Positions 22,869 through 31,239 of a stretch of 39,410 bases of DNA are shown here, in pieces. Numbering within the stretch: position 1 is the first letter of the stretch; each line of letters opens with the position of its first letter. Origin of the DNA: Thioalkalivibrio sp. (GTDB lineage: Bacteria; Pseudomonadota; Gammaproteobacteria; Ectothiorhodospirales; Ectothiorhodospiraceae). The notes under the pieces were generated by a model, which did no database searches, was not told the DNA's origin, and saw only the letters and a list, made by a program, of their open reading frames with translations. The position numbers and the translations under genes were made by a program. The DNA is taken from positions 1 through 39,410 of the forward strand of contig JAABTX010000022.1 in the NCBI GenBank assembly GCA_011389655.1. Reading direction: 5' to 3'.

Positions 22869-25595
22869 CTAGCGCCAGCCGAACCGTCGCCATACCGCCT
22901 TTTCCGCCTCCACCAGCAGGAAGATGGCCACTGCCACGGCAGCGATGACCCCCCAGTGCCAGAGCGCCAGCGGAGCGCTCCCGAACAGATAATGCATCGG
23001 GCCTGTGTAGGTCCAAAGCAGCTGAAACACAATCACCAGGCCAGCGGCGATCAGAGCGGCGCGGCTGCCAAACAGGCCCTTCGCGGACAGGGAACGCTCG
23101 GTGAGCATGCGGGCGTTGAACAGGTAGACGATCTCGCCGGCCACCAGCATGTTCACCGCCAGGCTGCGGGCCACGTCCACGTCGACGCCCGCCTGCGTCT
23201 GCCACAGGAACAGGCCGAAGACGGCGGACACCAGCAGCAGGGAGACGAAGACCACCCGCCATGCGAGGAAGCGGTCCAGGATCGGGGCGTCCGGCTTCCG
23301 CGGCTTGCGCCGCATCACGTCCGCCTCGGCCGGTTCGAAGGCCAGGGCCAGGCCCAGGGTGACCGCGGTAACCATATTGATCCAGAGGATCTGCACCGGG
23401 GTGATCGGCAACGCGGTGGCCAGAAGCACGGCGCCAAGGATGGAGAGGGCCTCACCGCCGTTGCTTGGCAGCAGGAAGGTGATGGCCTTCTTGATGTTGT
23501 CGTAGATGGTGCGCCCCTCCTCCACGGCGTTGGCGATGGAGGCGAAGTTGTCGTCTGCAAGCACCATCTCTGCCGCCTCCTTGGCTGCCTCGGTGCCCTG
23601 AATCCCCATGGCGATGCCGACATCGGCGCGCTTCAGGCTGGGGGCGTCATTGACTCCATCGCCGGTCATCACGCAGACGCCGCCGCGGGATTGCACCGCT
23701 TCCACCAGGCGCAGCTTGTGTTCGGGGGCGGCCCGGGCGAAGACGTCCACGTCGCCCTCGCGGCGGGTGATCTCGTCGTCAGAGAGCTCGGCGATCTCGC
23801 TGCCGCTGAGCGCCCTGTCGGTGCGGTCCAGCCCAAGTTGTTCGGCGATGGCGCGAGCGGTGAGGGCGTGGTCACCGGTGACCATCTTGACCCGGATGCC
23901 GGCGTTGCGACAGCGCTCCACCGCCTCGATGGCGGCATCCCGCGGCGGATCGAGCAGCCCGGCAAGGCCCAGCAGCACCAGGCCGGATTCCACGTCCTCG
24001 TCCTTCAACTCGTTGCCACCGGCACCAGGCTTGTCGGCCACTGCCAGGACCCGGTACCCGCGACTGGAGAGGTCCTGGATCTTGTCCTCCCAGGCATCGC
24101 GGTCCAGTTCGCCGTCGCCGTCTGCGGCCGCCACCCTGTCGCAGCGCTCCAGGACCACCTCCGGGGCGCCCTTGACATGGATCACCGGCTGATCGCCTTC
24201 CAGATCCTGATCCAGGGTGGCCATGTACTTGTGTTCGGCGGCGAACGGGATGGCATCGATGCACTCCGCCTGGTCACGCATCTGCCGTGTGTCCCAGCCG
24301 GCCTTGGCCCCGGCGACCACCAGGGCGCCTTCCGTTGGGTCGCCGTTGACGGTCCATTCGTCGCCCTGCCGCTCCAGCACGGCATCGTTGCAGAGCACAG
24401 CCGCCGTCAGGAAGCGTTTCAGCACCGCGTGCTCGTCGGGGTCGAGGCGCTCGCCCTCCTCTTTCTCGCTGTCGCGGCGGCGGAAGTCCCCCTCCGGGGT
24501 GAAGCCAACCCCGTCGACCTGCACCTCGCCGTCGACCAGGGCGGCGGCCTGGAGGGTCATCTCGTTTCGGGTCAGTGTGCCGGTCTTGTCGGAGTAAATG
24601 GTGGAGACCGAGCCCAGGGTCTCCACCGCCGGCAGGCGGCGGATGATGGCGTTGCGCCTGGCCATCCGTTGCACGCCCAGGGCCAGGGTGATGGTGACCA
24701 GGGCTGGGAGGCCCTGGGGAATGGCCGCGACCGCGAGGCCCACGGCGGCAAGGAACATCTCGCTCCAGCTCCGGTCGTGGACGAAGACCCCATACAACGC
24801 CATGGCGGTGGCGACGCCGACGATGATCACCGCCAGGATCTTGGCGAAGTGATCGAGCTGGCGCAGCAGCGGCGTCTGCACATGCTCCACCTCCTCCAGC
24901 ATCTCGGAGATGCGTCCGATCTCGGTGTGCCGACCGGTCTCTACCACCAGTGCCGTCGCGGTGCCCTCGACGATCATGGTCCCGGCGAAGGCCATGGAGG
25001 CGCGGTCCGCCAGCTCCGTTTCCTCATCCACCGGGTCGGCCTGCTTGCCCATCGCTTCCGACTCGCCGGTAAGGGCCGCCTCCTGGGTGCGCAACCGCTT
25101 GATGTCGAGCAGGCGCACGTCGGCGGGGACCCGGTCGCCGGCGGAGAGAGTCACTATGTCGCCGGGCACCACCGCTTCTGCGTCCACCTCTCGGTGCCGC
25201 CCGTCGCGAACCACCTTGGCCTTGGGCGAGAGCATCCCCTTGATGCTCTCCAGGGCCCGCTCCGCCTTGCCTTCCTGAACGAAGCCGATGGCGGCGTTGA
25301 TCAGGACCACGGCGAAGATGGCCCCGGCGTCGACCCACTGACCCAGCATCACCGTCGCCGCCCCGGCGATCAGCAGGATGATGATGAGGACGTTGTTGAA
25401 CTGCTCCAGCAACCGGCGCCACCAGGGCCGCCCCTGCTTCTCACGCAGGCGGTTGGGACCGTACTTGCTCAGCCGCTGCCTGGCCTCGTCGGCGCTCAGG
25501 CCGTCCTTGCCGCTGTCGAGCCTCTCCAGGGCCACGTCGCCGGAGACAGCGTGCCATGCGGTCTGTTGCGGCGAATCGTCACGGGATTCGGGCAT
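22869..25595 (-). CDS. P-type cation-transporting ATPase, HAD-IC type
   Basis: This 908-residue membrane pump has the full P2-type layout: an N-terminal actuator with TGES (176-179), the phosphorylation motif SDKTGTLT (Asp336), the nucleotide-binding domain with KGAPE, TGDGVNDAP, and ten predicted membrane segments. It is related to calcium/manganese PMR1-like pumps, but M4 reads IPQGLP instead of the usual PEGLP. M6 reads NMVTAVTL without the Asp of calcium pumps, so the cation is uncertain. Many bacterial members of this group lack those residues and are annotated only as cation ATPases. ATG 25595 is preferred because homologues start near this point and AGAGGA lies upstream; ATG 25640 or GTG 25661 are possible. 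Confidence 0.9.
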   Translation of the reverse strand: MPESRDDSPQQTAWHAVSGDVALERLDSGKDGLSADEARQRLSKYGPNRLREKQGRPWWRRLLEQFNNVLIIILLIAGAATVMLGQWVDAGAIFAVVLINAAIGFVQEGKAERALESIKGMLSPKAKVVRDGRHREVDAEAVVPGDIVTLSAGDRVPADVRLLDIKRLRTQEAALTGESEAMGKQADPVDEETELADRASMAFAGTMIVEGTATALVVETGRHTEIGRISEMLEEVEHVQTPLLRQLDHFAKILAVIIVGVATAMALYGVFVHDRSWSEMFLAAVGLAVAAIPQGLPALVTITLALGVQRMARRNAIIRRLPAVETLGSVSTIYSDKTGTLTRNEMTLQAAALVDGEVQVDGVGFTPEGDFRRRDSEKEEGERLDPDEHAVLKRFLTAAVLCNDAVLERQGDEWTVNGDPTEGALVVAGAKAGWDTRQMRDQAECIDAIPFAAEHKYMATLDQDLEGDQPVIHVKGAPEVVLERCDRVAAADGDGELDRDAWEDKIQDLSSRGYRVLAVADKPGAGGNELKDEDVESGLVLLGLAGLLDPPRDAAIEAVERCRNAGIRVKMVTGDHALTARAIAEQLGLDRTDRALSGSEIAELSDDEITRREGDVDVFARAAPEHKLRLVEAVQSRGGVCVMTGDGVNDAPSLKRADVGIAMGIQGTEAAKEAAEMVLADDNFASIANAVEEGRTIYDNIKKAITFLLPSNGGEALSILGAVLLATALPITPVQILWINMVTAVTLGLALAFEPAEADVMRRKPRKPDAPILDRFLAWRVVFVSLLLVSAVFGLFLWQTQAGVDVDVARSLAVNMLVAGEIVYLFNARMLTERSLSAKGLFGSRAALIAAGLVIVFQLLWTYTGPMHYLFGSAPLALWHWGVIAAVAVAIFLLVEAEKAVWRRFGWR

Positions 25596-25806
25596 GTGCT
25601 CGATCGGGTCCTCTTTCTTGGACTGATGTGCACCAGTCATCGACAGCGGGGGCGGATACACACAATCCGGGTGGGCCAGGGACAGGATACGCTTCGGATA
25701 GCTCCACCAATATACTGACCTGGGACTGCCAGGGGCTCAACGACGGTCGGCCCAGCGCCGACGACGGACCGGCTCCGGCGTCGTTCTTCGCGGGAAGGAG
25801 TCGTCG
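25596..25806. promoter_or_regulatory. Leader and promoter region of the P-type ATPase
   Basis: This 211-base gap carries an AT-rich patch (TATATT on the minus strand, near 25710-25716) that could be the -10 box for the ATPase. A CCTGG/CCAGG inverted repeat sits at 25719-25733, possibly an operator. Nearby AACGACG/CGTCGTT arms can pair, but no T-run follows. Evidence is weak. Confidence 0.3.
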
Positions 25807-26613
25807 TCAGAGGTACTGCACCGCGGGCCCCACCGCCGACCAATGCTCATTCAGGCCATCGAGTACGGCCATTTCGTCGTCATCGAGCTCGATGTCCAGC
25901 GCCCCCGGGTTCTCCACAAGGTGGTCCCAGTCATTCGCCTTGGGAAGCGGCACGGTCTCCTTCTGAAGGGCCCAGCGCAGCAGGACCTGCGCGGGAGTGA
26001 CGTCGCGACGGTCGGCGATGCGGCGCAGGGTGTCATCGTCAAGTCGCCGGGCACGTGTCAGGGGGCTCCAGGCCTGGATCACGACGCGTCTCTCCCGGCA
26101 CGCGTCGAGCATCTCCGGGCTCCAGCCAAAGGGTGTCCACTCGATCTGGTTGACCACGGGTGATTCCCCTGCCTCTTCCGTGAGCCGGTCCATCTGCTCG
26201 ATCGAATAGTTGCTGATGCCGATTTCACGGACGAGGCCGTCTTCTCGGGCCCGAACAAGGCCTTCCCAGAGATCGGTACCCACGCCGCGCCGGGGCGGCC
26301 GGTGGATGAGCATGAGGTCGGCGTAATCCTGTCGCATCTCGTCAAGATAGCGCCTGGTGGCCTCATAGGCCTGGTCGTTCTCCTCCACCTTGGCGACGAG
26401 GAAGATCTCCTCGCGCGGGATTGCGGTCCGGCCGAGCGCCTCGCCGATGCCGGGCTGACTGCCGTAGTCGACGGCGGTGTCGATCATCCGGTAACCAAGC
26501 TCGAGGGCACGCTCGACGGTGCCGGCGGTATCCCGCGTCAACTCCCAGGTCCCGAGACCGAAGACGGGCATCCGGCGGCCAGTGTGAAGGGTGACGGTGC
26601 TTTTCAGTTCCAT
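25807..26613 (-). CDS. Aldo/keto reductase (AKR) 2, DkgA-like
   Basis: This 268-residue soluble oxidoreductase of the AKR family resembles 2,5-didehydrogluconate reductase types. The tetrad is visible: DTAVDYGSQ (Asp, Tyr), FLVAKVEEND (Lys) and LMLIHRPPR (His). The barrel ends with LLRWALQKETVPLPKAND, the family's cofactor-specificity loop. Ribosome site AAGGAGGAG is strong before ATG 26613. It is not closely similar to AKR 1, so it is not a recent duplication. The gene stands between the P-type ATPase and repeat copy 2. Substrate not determinable; a general carbonyl or detoxification role is likely. Confidence 0.92.
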   Translation of the reverse strand: MELKSTVTLHTGRRMPVFGLGTWELTRDTAGTVERALELGYRMIDTAVDYGSQPGIGEALGRTAIPREEIFLVAKVEENDQAYEATRRYLDEMRQDYADLMLIHRPPRRGVGTDLWEGLVRAREDGLVREIGISNYSIEQMDRLTEEAGESPVVNQIEWTPFGWSPEMLDACRERRVVIQAWSPLTRARRLDDDTLRRIADRRDVTPAQVLLRWALQKETVPLPKANDWDHLVENPGALDIELDDDEMAVLDGLNEHWSAVGPAVQYL

Positions 26614-26708
26614 GGCTCCTCCTTCACGTCGCGTGTACTGGATCCGACCCCATCACACCTTCTGCCTGATGCGCGGCACCGATCAAGGCGTAGAATTGCC
26701 CAGTCCGG

Positions 26709-26991
26709 GGGGTCGGACCAAGCTAACCCATTGATCTCTCTCTCCATAACGCCAAAAAACCCGCCTCACACGGCCCTGGAGCCCCATTTTTGGCACCAAA
26801 AACGGGCCATGAGGACATGCCGACCTGGCCCCTGCCTCCCTTGCATCTGTGCCCTGCCATCGCCCGCTGACATCCGCCTCCTTCGCCTGAAGGGCCGTTT
26901 CTGGGGTCAAAAAGGGCCGAGCAAGACCTGAATTCGTCCTGTATGGCGATGCTTTCCCTGCGTAAACATAGCCTTGGCTTGGTCCGACCCC
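26709..26991. repeat. Terminal-inverted-repeat element, copy 2 (283 bp)
   Basis: Left end GGGGTCGGACCAAG (26709-26722) and right end CTTGGTCCGACCCC (26978-26991) form a perfect 14-bp inverted repeat, extending by a few bases inward (AGC-AA). Internal blocks shared with copy 1 include the left-end AACCC-GAT, an AAAAAACCC block, and a hairpin where CCCC-ATTTTTGG pairs with CC-AAAAACGGG. CGCCTGAAGGGCC and AAGACCTGAA-like stretches are shared too. The orientation is the same as copy 1. Copies 1 and 2 bracket 5.5 kb. It lies upstream of a small secreted protein and may supply part of its leader. Confidence 0.75.
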
Positions 26992-27080
26992 CGCCCCGCG
27001 CCCCCGTGCTTACTGGGCCGTTGTTGTTTCATGCACTATTCTCAGAGCACACGGGCATCTATCTTCGCTGGAGCGTCTCG

Positions 27081-27356
27081 ATGGACTTTCAACTGCTGAG
27101 GAAACTTGGTGCAATCGCCGGGGTCGGCGCGCTGCTGTTCGGATCGCAGGCAGTGCACGCCGAGTGTGCCTCCACCACATTCGCGGAAGAGGTCCACTAC
27201 AGCTGCTCGGGCGTGCTGACGGTGATGCCAAGGAGAGGCGGCGAGGACGCCAACGCCGTTCCGGAGAGGGATCCATCCGAATCCGCTACGGAGTCGGAAC
27301 GTGTCGACGACAGGCCGGCCGCGGACGAGGCCAGCGCCGGGAAGCGCGGCCCCTGA
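27081..27356 (+). CDS. Small secreted hypothetical protein
   Basis: This 91-residue protein has a clear signal peptide (LGAIAGVGALLFGSQAVHA, cleavage before ECAS). The short mature part has two cysteines (ECAST and SCSGV) that could form a disulfide, and a hydrophilic, Glu/Asp/Ala-rich tail that is probably disordered. No family recognised. ATG 27081 has GGAG seven bases upstream. It begins just after repeat copy 2 and converges with the 11-heme cytochrome gene. Codon usage looks normal, but its short length and lack of homologue memory mean it may be lineage-specific. Confidence 0.6.
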   Translation: MDFQLLRKLGAIAGVGALLFGSQAVHAECASTTFAEEVHYSCSGVLTVMPRRGGEDANAVPERDPSESATESERVDDRPAADEASAGKRGP

Positions 27357-27401
27357 GTCCTGCTCCACTGCAGCCCCGTCCTGCAGGGTCAACCTCGCCG
27401 G

Positions 27402-29009
27402 CTACGGCACGGCGGCATTCAGGATTCTGGTCAATTCCTCGGGACTGAGGCCGCGCGCGCCGCGGCGCGTCGTCTCCGCCGCACGGCCGTCCATCGTAAC
27501 GAAGGCGTCTTCCGGCATACCGTCCGCAAGAACCCGACCGGAGGGCTCGAATGTCCAGCCCTCCTCCTCATGATTCAGGCGTCCCTGCCCCAGGCCCAGT
27601 GCCGCCGACGAGCGATGACAGGCGGCGCATTCCAGGCCGCGCGTTACCGTATGCGGCGAGAGCGGCGCGAACAGCCGCCTGAACTGCGGCCTGTCGAACG
27701 CAGGATGCTCGATGCTTCGGACCATACCCGGGACAAAGGGCACGATCCGCCCATGCGGGCCAACCCCCAGAGGTGGCTGATCGTTGCGGATGCCCCAGCG
27801 GTCGTCGATCCAGGCACCCGGAGTGAACGCCCTGTCAACGTGGTCCCACTGTTCCTGCCCGGGATCGTATTCCATGTGGCAGCCGTAGCACTGCGGTGCC
27901 CACCCGCTGTGGCACGCGCTGCAGGCGAGTCGATCGTGATTTCCGTCGTCGGGATGGTGAGTCGCGGACAGCGCCGGGATCGGCACGCGGCCTCCCGCCA
28001 GCTTTCGATGCAGGAAGCTTCCGCCGGATGCCACCTCGACGTGCCACAAGGGCGTTCCGCGGCGCTCCGTGACCAGAAATTCGGTAGCGTCCGTCACGGG
28101 GAACGGAATTGCGTCAAGCAGACCGGCCAGATCGCTCGGCCACTCCGGCACCGTGATGCGGGGCTGGTCATTTGCATGACAGTCCTGGCACTGGATGTCC
28201 ACCGCGTCGCTGCCATGCTGGAACCCACTCGTGGGTCCCATCACGTCCCGCTTGGTGTGGCAGTCAATGCAGGCCAGGCCCGCCCGATGATGGAGATCGG
28301 CCCTTAGCTGTTCCACCAGGCGCCCGTCGGGCAAATAGCCGAGATTGCTGGTGGCGGTTCGCTGGAGCGCGTCATCATCCACCTCGGCCAGACCGGCGTA
28401 GTTCAGGGCGATCCGCCCAGAACGCGAATGGCAGCCCACGCAGGACTCATCACGAACCCGTCTAGTGAACACCGGGTGCCCGGCCGCCGCTTCCGCGGAG
28501 AGGTGACAGGCAAGACAGCCGCCCCCGCGGCTGCCGATCGCATGGTCCGTTCCCACCTGATGGCGTGGCTGCCCGAGATGGCAACTGGCACAACGCTTGC
28601 GCAACAGCGAATCCGCAGGTGAATCACCGAGCCCATCGCAGCACGAGAGGTCCCCCGGACCTTCCGGGTAGGGTTCTTCGCCAAAGGTGAAGCGGGTGAC
28701 ATTCACCATGCCCCTGCCCGTGTGCATCAACCCTGAGAGGACGTGGGCCACCTCTTCGGCATGGCAGCCCGCGCAGGCTCCGGTCGCATTCGCCAACTCG
28801 CCGGGCGACGCGACCAATCCGTCATGGGCTGTCGACACGTTCGCCGCATCCGGTTTGCCGAGGTGGCAGGATGCGCACGACTCGGAGAGTTCGTAATGCG
28901 GATCGTCGGGCTGTAGCGCGTGACCTTCGTGACAGGACAGGCAACCCGCGTGTGCGGCACCCGCCATGAGCAATACCCCGAGCAGACTGATAAGGAGGGG
29001 GGCCTTCAT
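27402..29009 (-). CDS. Periplasmic 11-heme cytochrome c
   Basis: This 535-residue secreted protein has a signal peptide (LLGVLLMAGAAHA) and eleven CxxCH heme-binding motifs, at about residues 23, 45, 79, 140, 165, 190, 247, 274, 363, 374 and 461. A CCDG at about 123 is not a heme motif. The early hemes are close-spaced while the last is 85 residues beyond the tenth, with a long non-heme stretch between. It does not look like a standard NrfA, octaheme reductase or MtrA. It is the last gene of the operon with a PsrA-like molybdoenzyme and rhodaneses, 188 bases after the DPLGLG rhodanese. A role as electron donor or acceptor for the oxidoreductase is likely; a catalytic role is possible but unproven. 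Confidence 0.9.
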   Translation of the reverse strand: MKAPLLISLLGVLLMAGAAHAGCLSCHEGHALQPDDPHYELSESCASCHLGKPDAANVSTAHDGLVASPGELANATGACAGCHAEEVAHVLSGLMHTGRGMVNVTRFTFGEEPYPEGPGDLSCCDGLGDSPADSLLRKRCASCHLGQPRHQVGTDHAIGSRGGGCLACHLSAEAAAGHPVFTRRVRDESCVGCHSRSGRIALNYAGLAEVDDDALQRTATSNLGYLPDGRLVEQLRADLHHRAGLACIDCHTKRDVMGPTSGFQHGSDAVDIQCQDCHANDQPRITVPEWPSDLAGLLDAIPFPVTDATEFLVTERRGTPLWHVEVASGGSFLHRKLAGGRVPIPALSATHHPDDGNHDRLACSACHSGWAPQCYGCHMEYDPGQEQWDHVDRAFTPGAWIDDRWGIRNDQPPLGVGPHGRIVPFVPGMVRSIEHPAFDRPQFRRLFAPLSPHTVTRGLECAACHRSSAALGLGQGRLNHEEEGWTFEPSGRVLADGMPEDAFVTMDGRAAETTRRGARGLSPEELTRILNAAVP

Positions 29010-29197
29010 GTCTTTACCGACCAGAACATTCCAGGGGACTGCTTCTCCGGATCATCATCGCGGGAGGTGAACCGCCCCCCTTGCAACCGGCACAGCGTGC
29101 CCCGACCCGAAGATCCGGCAGCCGCTTATCCGGCGTCGTCCGTCCCGATTGCCGCGCTGGGGTCGCAATACCGCAATCCTGAGCGTGCGGTGACCCG

Positions 29198-30142
29198 CTA
29201 GCAACCCTCGCCGATGCGCAGCGCACGCCGCGCCGGTGGAGCCGCGGGTTCCGGTGCAGCGTCGGAAGCCGCGGTATCCTCCTCTGGAGCCGCCGCCCCC
29301 GCATCCTCGAGCCCGACCCCCAGTCCGTGCGTGAGTCCCAGACCAAGAGGATCGGGATGCTGTTGCGGCGCGCTGACCATACCCACGCCGAGATGAAGCC
29401 CCAGACCCAGGGGATCCCGCTGTGGCTGCGGCTCGACGGGGAGGTTGCCGAGCCCCAGGTGTTGTCCCAGACCGAGCGGGTCCACGGGCTCGATGTCAAC
29501 GGGCTCATCGGCGGCGGCTTGCGGTGTCGCCACCGGCGGGTCCACGGGCGCCACCGGCGGCGTATAGGCGGTGCGCACGGCCTCGATCGGGATGCCGGCC
29601 GTGGGCATGTAATCCCCATGGAACTTGCAGCTCACCGCCTGTCGTTCCCCGCGACTCAGGACTGGCTGGACATCCCCCGGATCGCTCTCCGGGTCCAGGG
29701 TGTATTGCAGCCACCCCTCGAAGCCACCGCGCAGCGCGACTGCATCCACGCCCGCGGCCCGAAGCAGGATGGCCACCTGGGCCGCATCCGGGGTCTGCTC
29801 GGAATACAGGATCAGGGTACGTCCCTCGGCGACCTCGCGCGCCCGGTCCGGGCTTACGATCTCCGTCAGAGGCAGGCGGCGTGCGCCGGGGATATGCTCC
29901 TCCTCAAACGCAGCCGCCGAGCGCAAATCGACCAGAACATAATCACGGCGGTCCTGGACGATACGTTGTGCCAGTTCCGGAACCGCGAGGCTGTCCTCTC
30001 CGCGCACGATCATCCGCCCGACCAGTTCGATCTGCTCTTCCATCGCGCCGGTCGTGGGTCTTTGTGCAAAGGCAAACAGCACAGCGGCGCCCACCAGAAG
30101 AAACCCGAGGATGATCAGAGGGATAAGCAGCATTCGTTGCAT
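29198..30142 (-). CDS. Membrane-anchored rhodanese-like protein with DPLGLG repeats, inactive site
   Basis: This 314-residue protein has one N-terminal membrane helix (LLIPLIILGFLLVGAAVLFAF), a rhodanese-fold domain (about 45-150; VLVDLRSAAAFEEEHIPGA and GGFEGWLQYT) and a long tail. The catalytic Cys is Ser114 (LILYSEQTPD), so sulfur transfer by the usual persulfide is not expected from it. From about 221 to 277 are three repeats of DPLGLG-x-HLGxG, each with a His, about 21-22 residues apart. The chain ends in Ala/Pro/Glu stretches and a terminal Cys314. SCKFHGDYMP at about 171-180 adds another Cys/His cluster. It sits between the NrfD subunit and the 11-heme cytochrome. Function is unknown; scaffold, metal or substrate binding are possible. 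Confidence 0.82.
   Translation of the reverse strand: MQRMLLIPLIILGFLLVGAAVLFAFAQRPTTGAMEEQIELVGRMIVRGEDSLAVPELAQRIVQDRRDYVLVDLRSAAAFEEEHIPGARRLPLTEIVSPDRAREVAEGRTLILYSEQTPDAAQVAILLRAAGVDAVALRGGFEGWLQYTLDPESDPGDVQPVLSRGERQAVSCKFHGDYMPTAGIPIEAVRTAYTPPVAPVDPPVATPQAAADEPVDIEPVDPLGLGQHLGLGNLPVEPQPQRDPLGLGLHLGVGMVSAPQQHPDPLGLGLTHGLGVGLEDAGAAAPEEDTAASDAAPEPAAPPARRALRIGEGC
29312..29482 (-). repeat. Three DPLGLG coding repeats in the rhodanese-like protein
   Basis: Three units (about residues 221-232, 243-254 and 264-277) share the protein pattern D-P-L-G-L-G-x-H/T-x-G-x-G while their DNA differs at many third positions. They are therefore an old protein repeat held by selection rather than a recent DNA duplication. 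Each carries one His, giving a regular Gly/His pattern. Confidence 0.75.
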
Positions 30143-30219
30143 GGGATAAGGACCCTCTCAATGAACGGATGGCATCAGGGGAGGCAATGTTCCCCGAGGA
30201 TGGCTGGACACGGCCACGA

Positions 30220-31215
30220 TCACCGCAGCAACTCGAGCAGGGCCGGGTCGAAGGCGTTGACGTAACTGATGTAACTCGAGGCCTGTCCCATGTCCACGGT
30301 GAGTTGTCGCAGCATGTAGCTGCCGTAGAGAACCAGAACGGGACTGACCAGCATCCAGGCGCGCCGCGTGCCCTTCAGTTCCCAGTACTCGAGGATCAAC
30401 GGGATCATCAAACCCGGAATCACCAGGAAGACCCAGAACGGGATCGCGAACTCACCCCCGAAGACCATCTGCGAGGCCTCGATCTGCACCCTCGAACCAG
30501 TCGCGAGATTGACCAGCAGCAAAGCGATCAGCGACAGCTTGATTGCGATCAGGACGATGTCGATGCGGGTGAACATGTGGCGCTCGTGCTCGCTGCGCGT
30601 CCCGAGAAGGACCAGTGCCGCTGCGGCCGACATGCCCGAGACCAGGAACAACGGCGCCAGGAAGCCGGTGTTCCAGAATGGACGCGCGCTGAAGGCCGAC
30701 AGGAGGATGCCGGTATAGAAGCCAAGGAAGACCGCGAGAATCAGTCCCCATTGTGCGACGAGCACGCGGTGTCTGCAGGCAAAGTTGATCCCTGCGTGTC
30801 CGGCACGAAAGCGGTCCACCAGCCGGCCCAAGGCTGGATAGCCTTCCCGCAGCGTGCAGGCCGTCAGCAGAATGATGACCGGGTAGACCAGCAGCAGGAT
30901 CCAGGAGCCCCAGGACATTGGCGAGGACACCTGGAAGGTCGTGTAGAAGCGCCAGACGTAGAACTTGTGGCTGAGATCCAGGAACAGCGCCAGCATGCCG
31001 AGGGAGAGCGCGACAAAGGCCCAGATCGGAAGCCTGCGCGACACGAACGGGAAATCCTTTTCGCGGCCCAGCAGGACGATCAGGGAGGCGAAAAGCAGGA
31101 TCCCCGCGGTCAGCCCCCCGAGAAAGAGATAGGCGGGAATCTCCCAGTGCCACACCGAGAGGGACGGATCGATGCCCGGATTGTCGCGGACGGTGACGAG
31201 GACTTCTTCCAGCAT
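30220..31215 (-). CDS. NrfD/PsrC-type membrane subunit
   Basis: This 331-residue integral membrane protein of the NrfD/PsrC family has eight or nine predicted membrane helices. It begins with a soluble DPSLSVWHWEIPAYLFLGGLTAG that is typical of this family near the quinone site. The segment DLSHKFYVWRFYTTFQVSSPMSWGSW matches the conserved quinone-side loop. It would carry electrons between quinone and the ferredoxin subunit of the complex. The order molybdoenzyme-ferredoxin-NrfD is the PsrABC/PhsABC pattern. ATG 31215 is preceded by a weak AGGGA site. It begins 24 bases after the FeS gene on the minus strand. Confidence 0.9.
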   Translation of the reverse strand: MLEEVLVTVRDNPGIDPSLSVWHWEIPAYLFLGGLTAGILLFASLIVLLGREKDFPFVSRRLPIWAFVALSLGMLALFLDLSHKFYVWRFYTTFQVSSPMSWGSWILLLVYPVIILLTACTLREGYPALGRLVDRFRAGHAGINFACRHRVLVAQWGLILAVFLGFYTGILLSAFSARPFWNTGFLAPLFLVSGMSAAAALVLLGTRSEHERHMFTRIDIVLIAIKLSLIALLLVNLATGSRVQIEASQMVFGGEFAIPFWVFLVIPGLMIPLILEYWELKGTRRAWMLVSPVLVLYGSYMLRQLTVDMGQASSYISYVNAFDPALLELLR

Positions 31216-31239
31216 GATGTCGTTTTCCCTGTCGGTGCT

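Noticed and set aside
22956-25718. A 920-codon plus-strand open frame opposite the P-type ATPase
   Set aside because: Same reason: antisense composition, no motifs, and the opposite strand encodes a complete pump.
28628-28645. A twelfth heme motif at the CCDG site of the cytochrome
   Set aside because: The pattern is CC followed by Asp-Gly, not CxxCH.
29010-29197. A small gene in the gap between the DPLGLG rhodanese and the 11-heme cytochrome
   Set aside because: A short minus-strand reading with a CAGC motif is visible, but it is the continuation of a shadow frame with no ribosome site.
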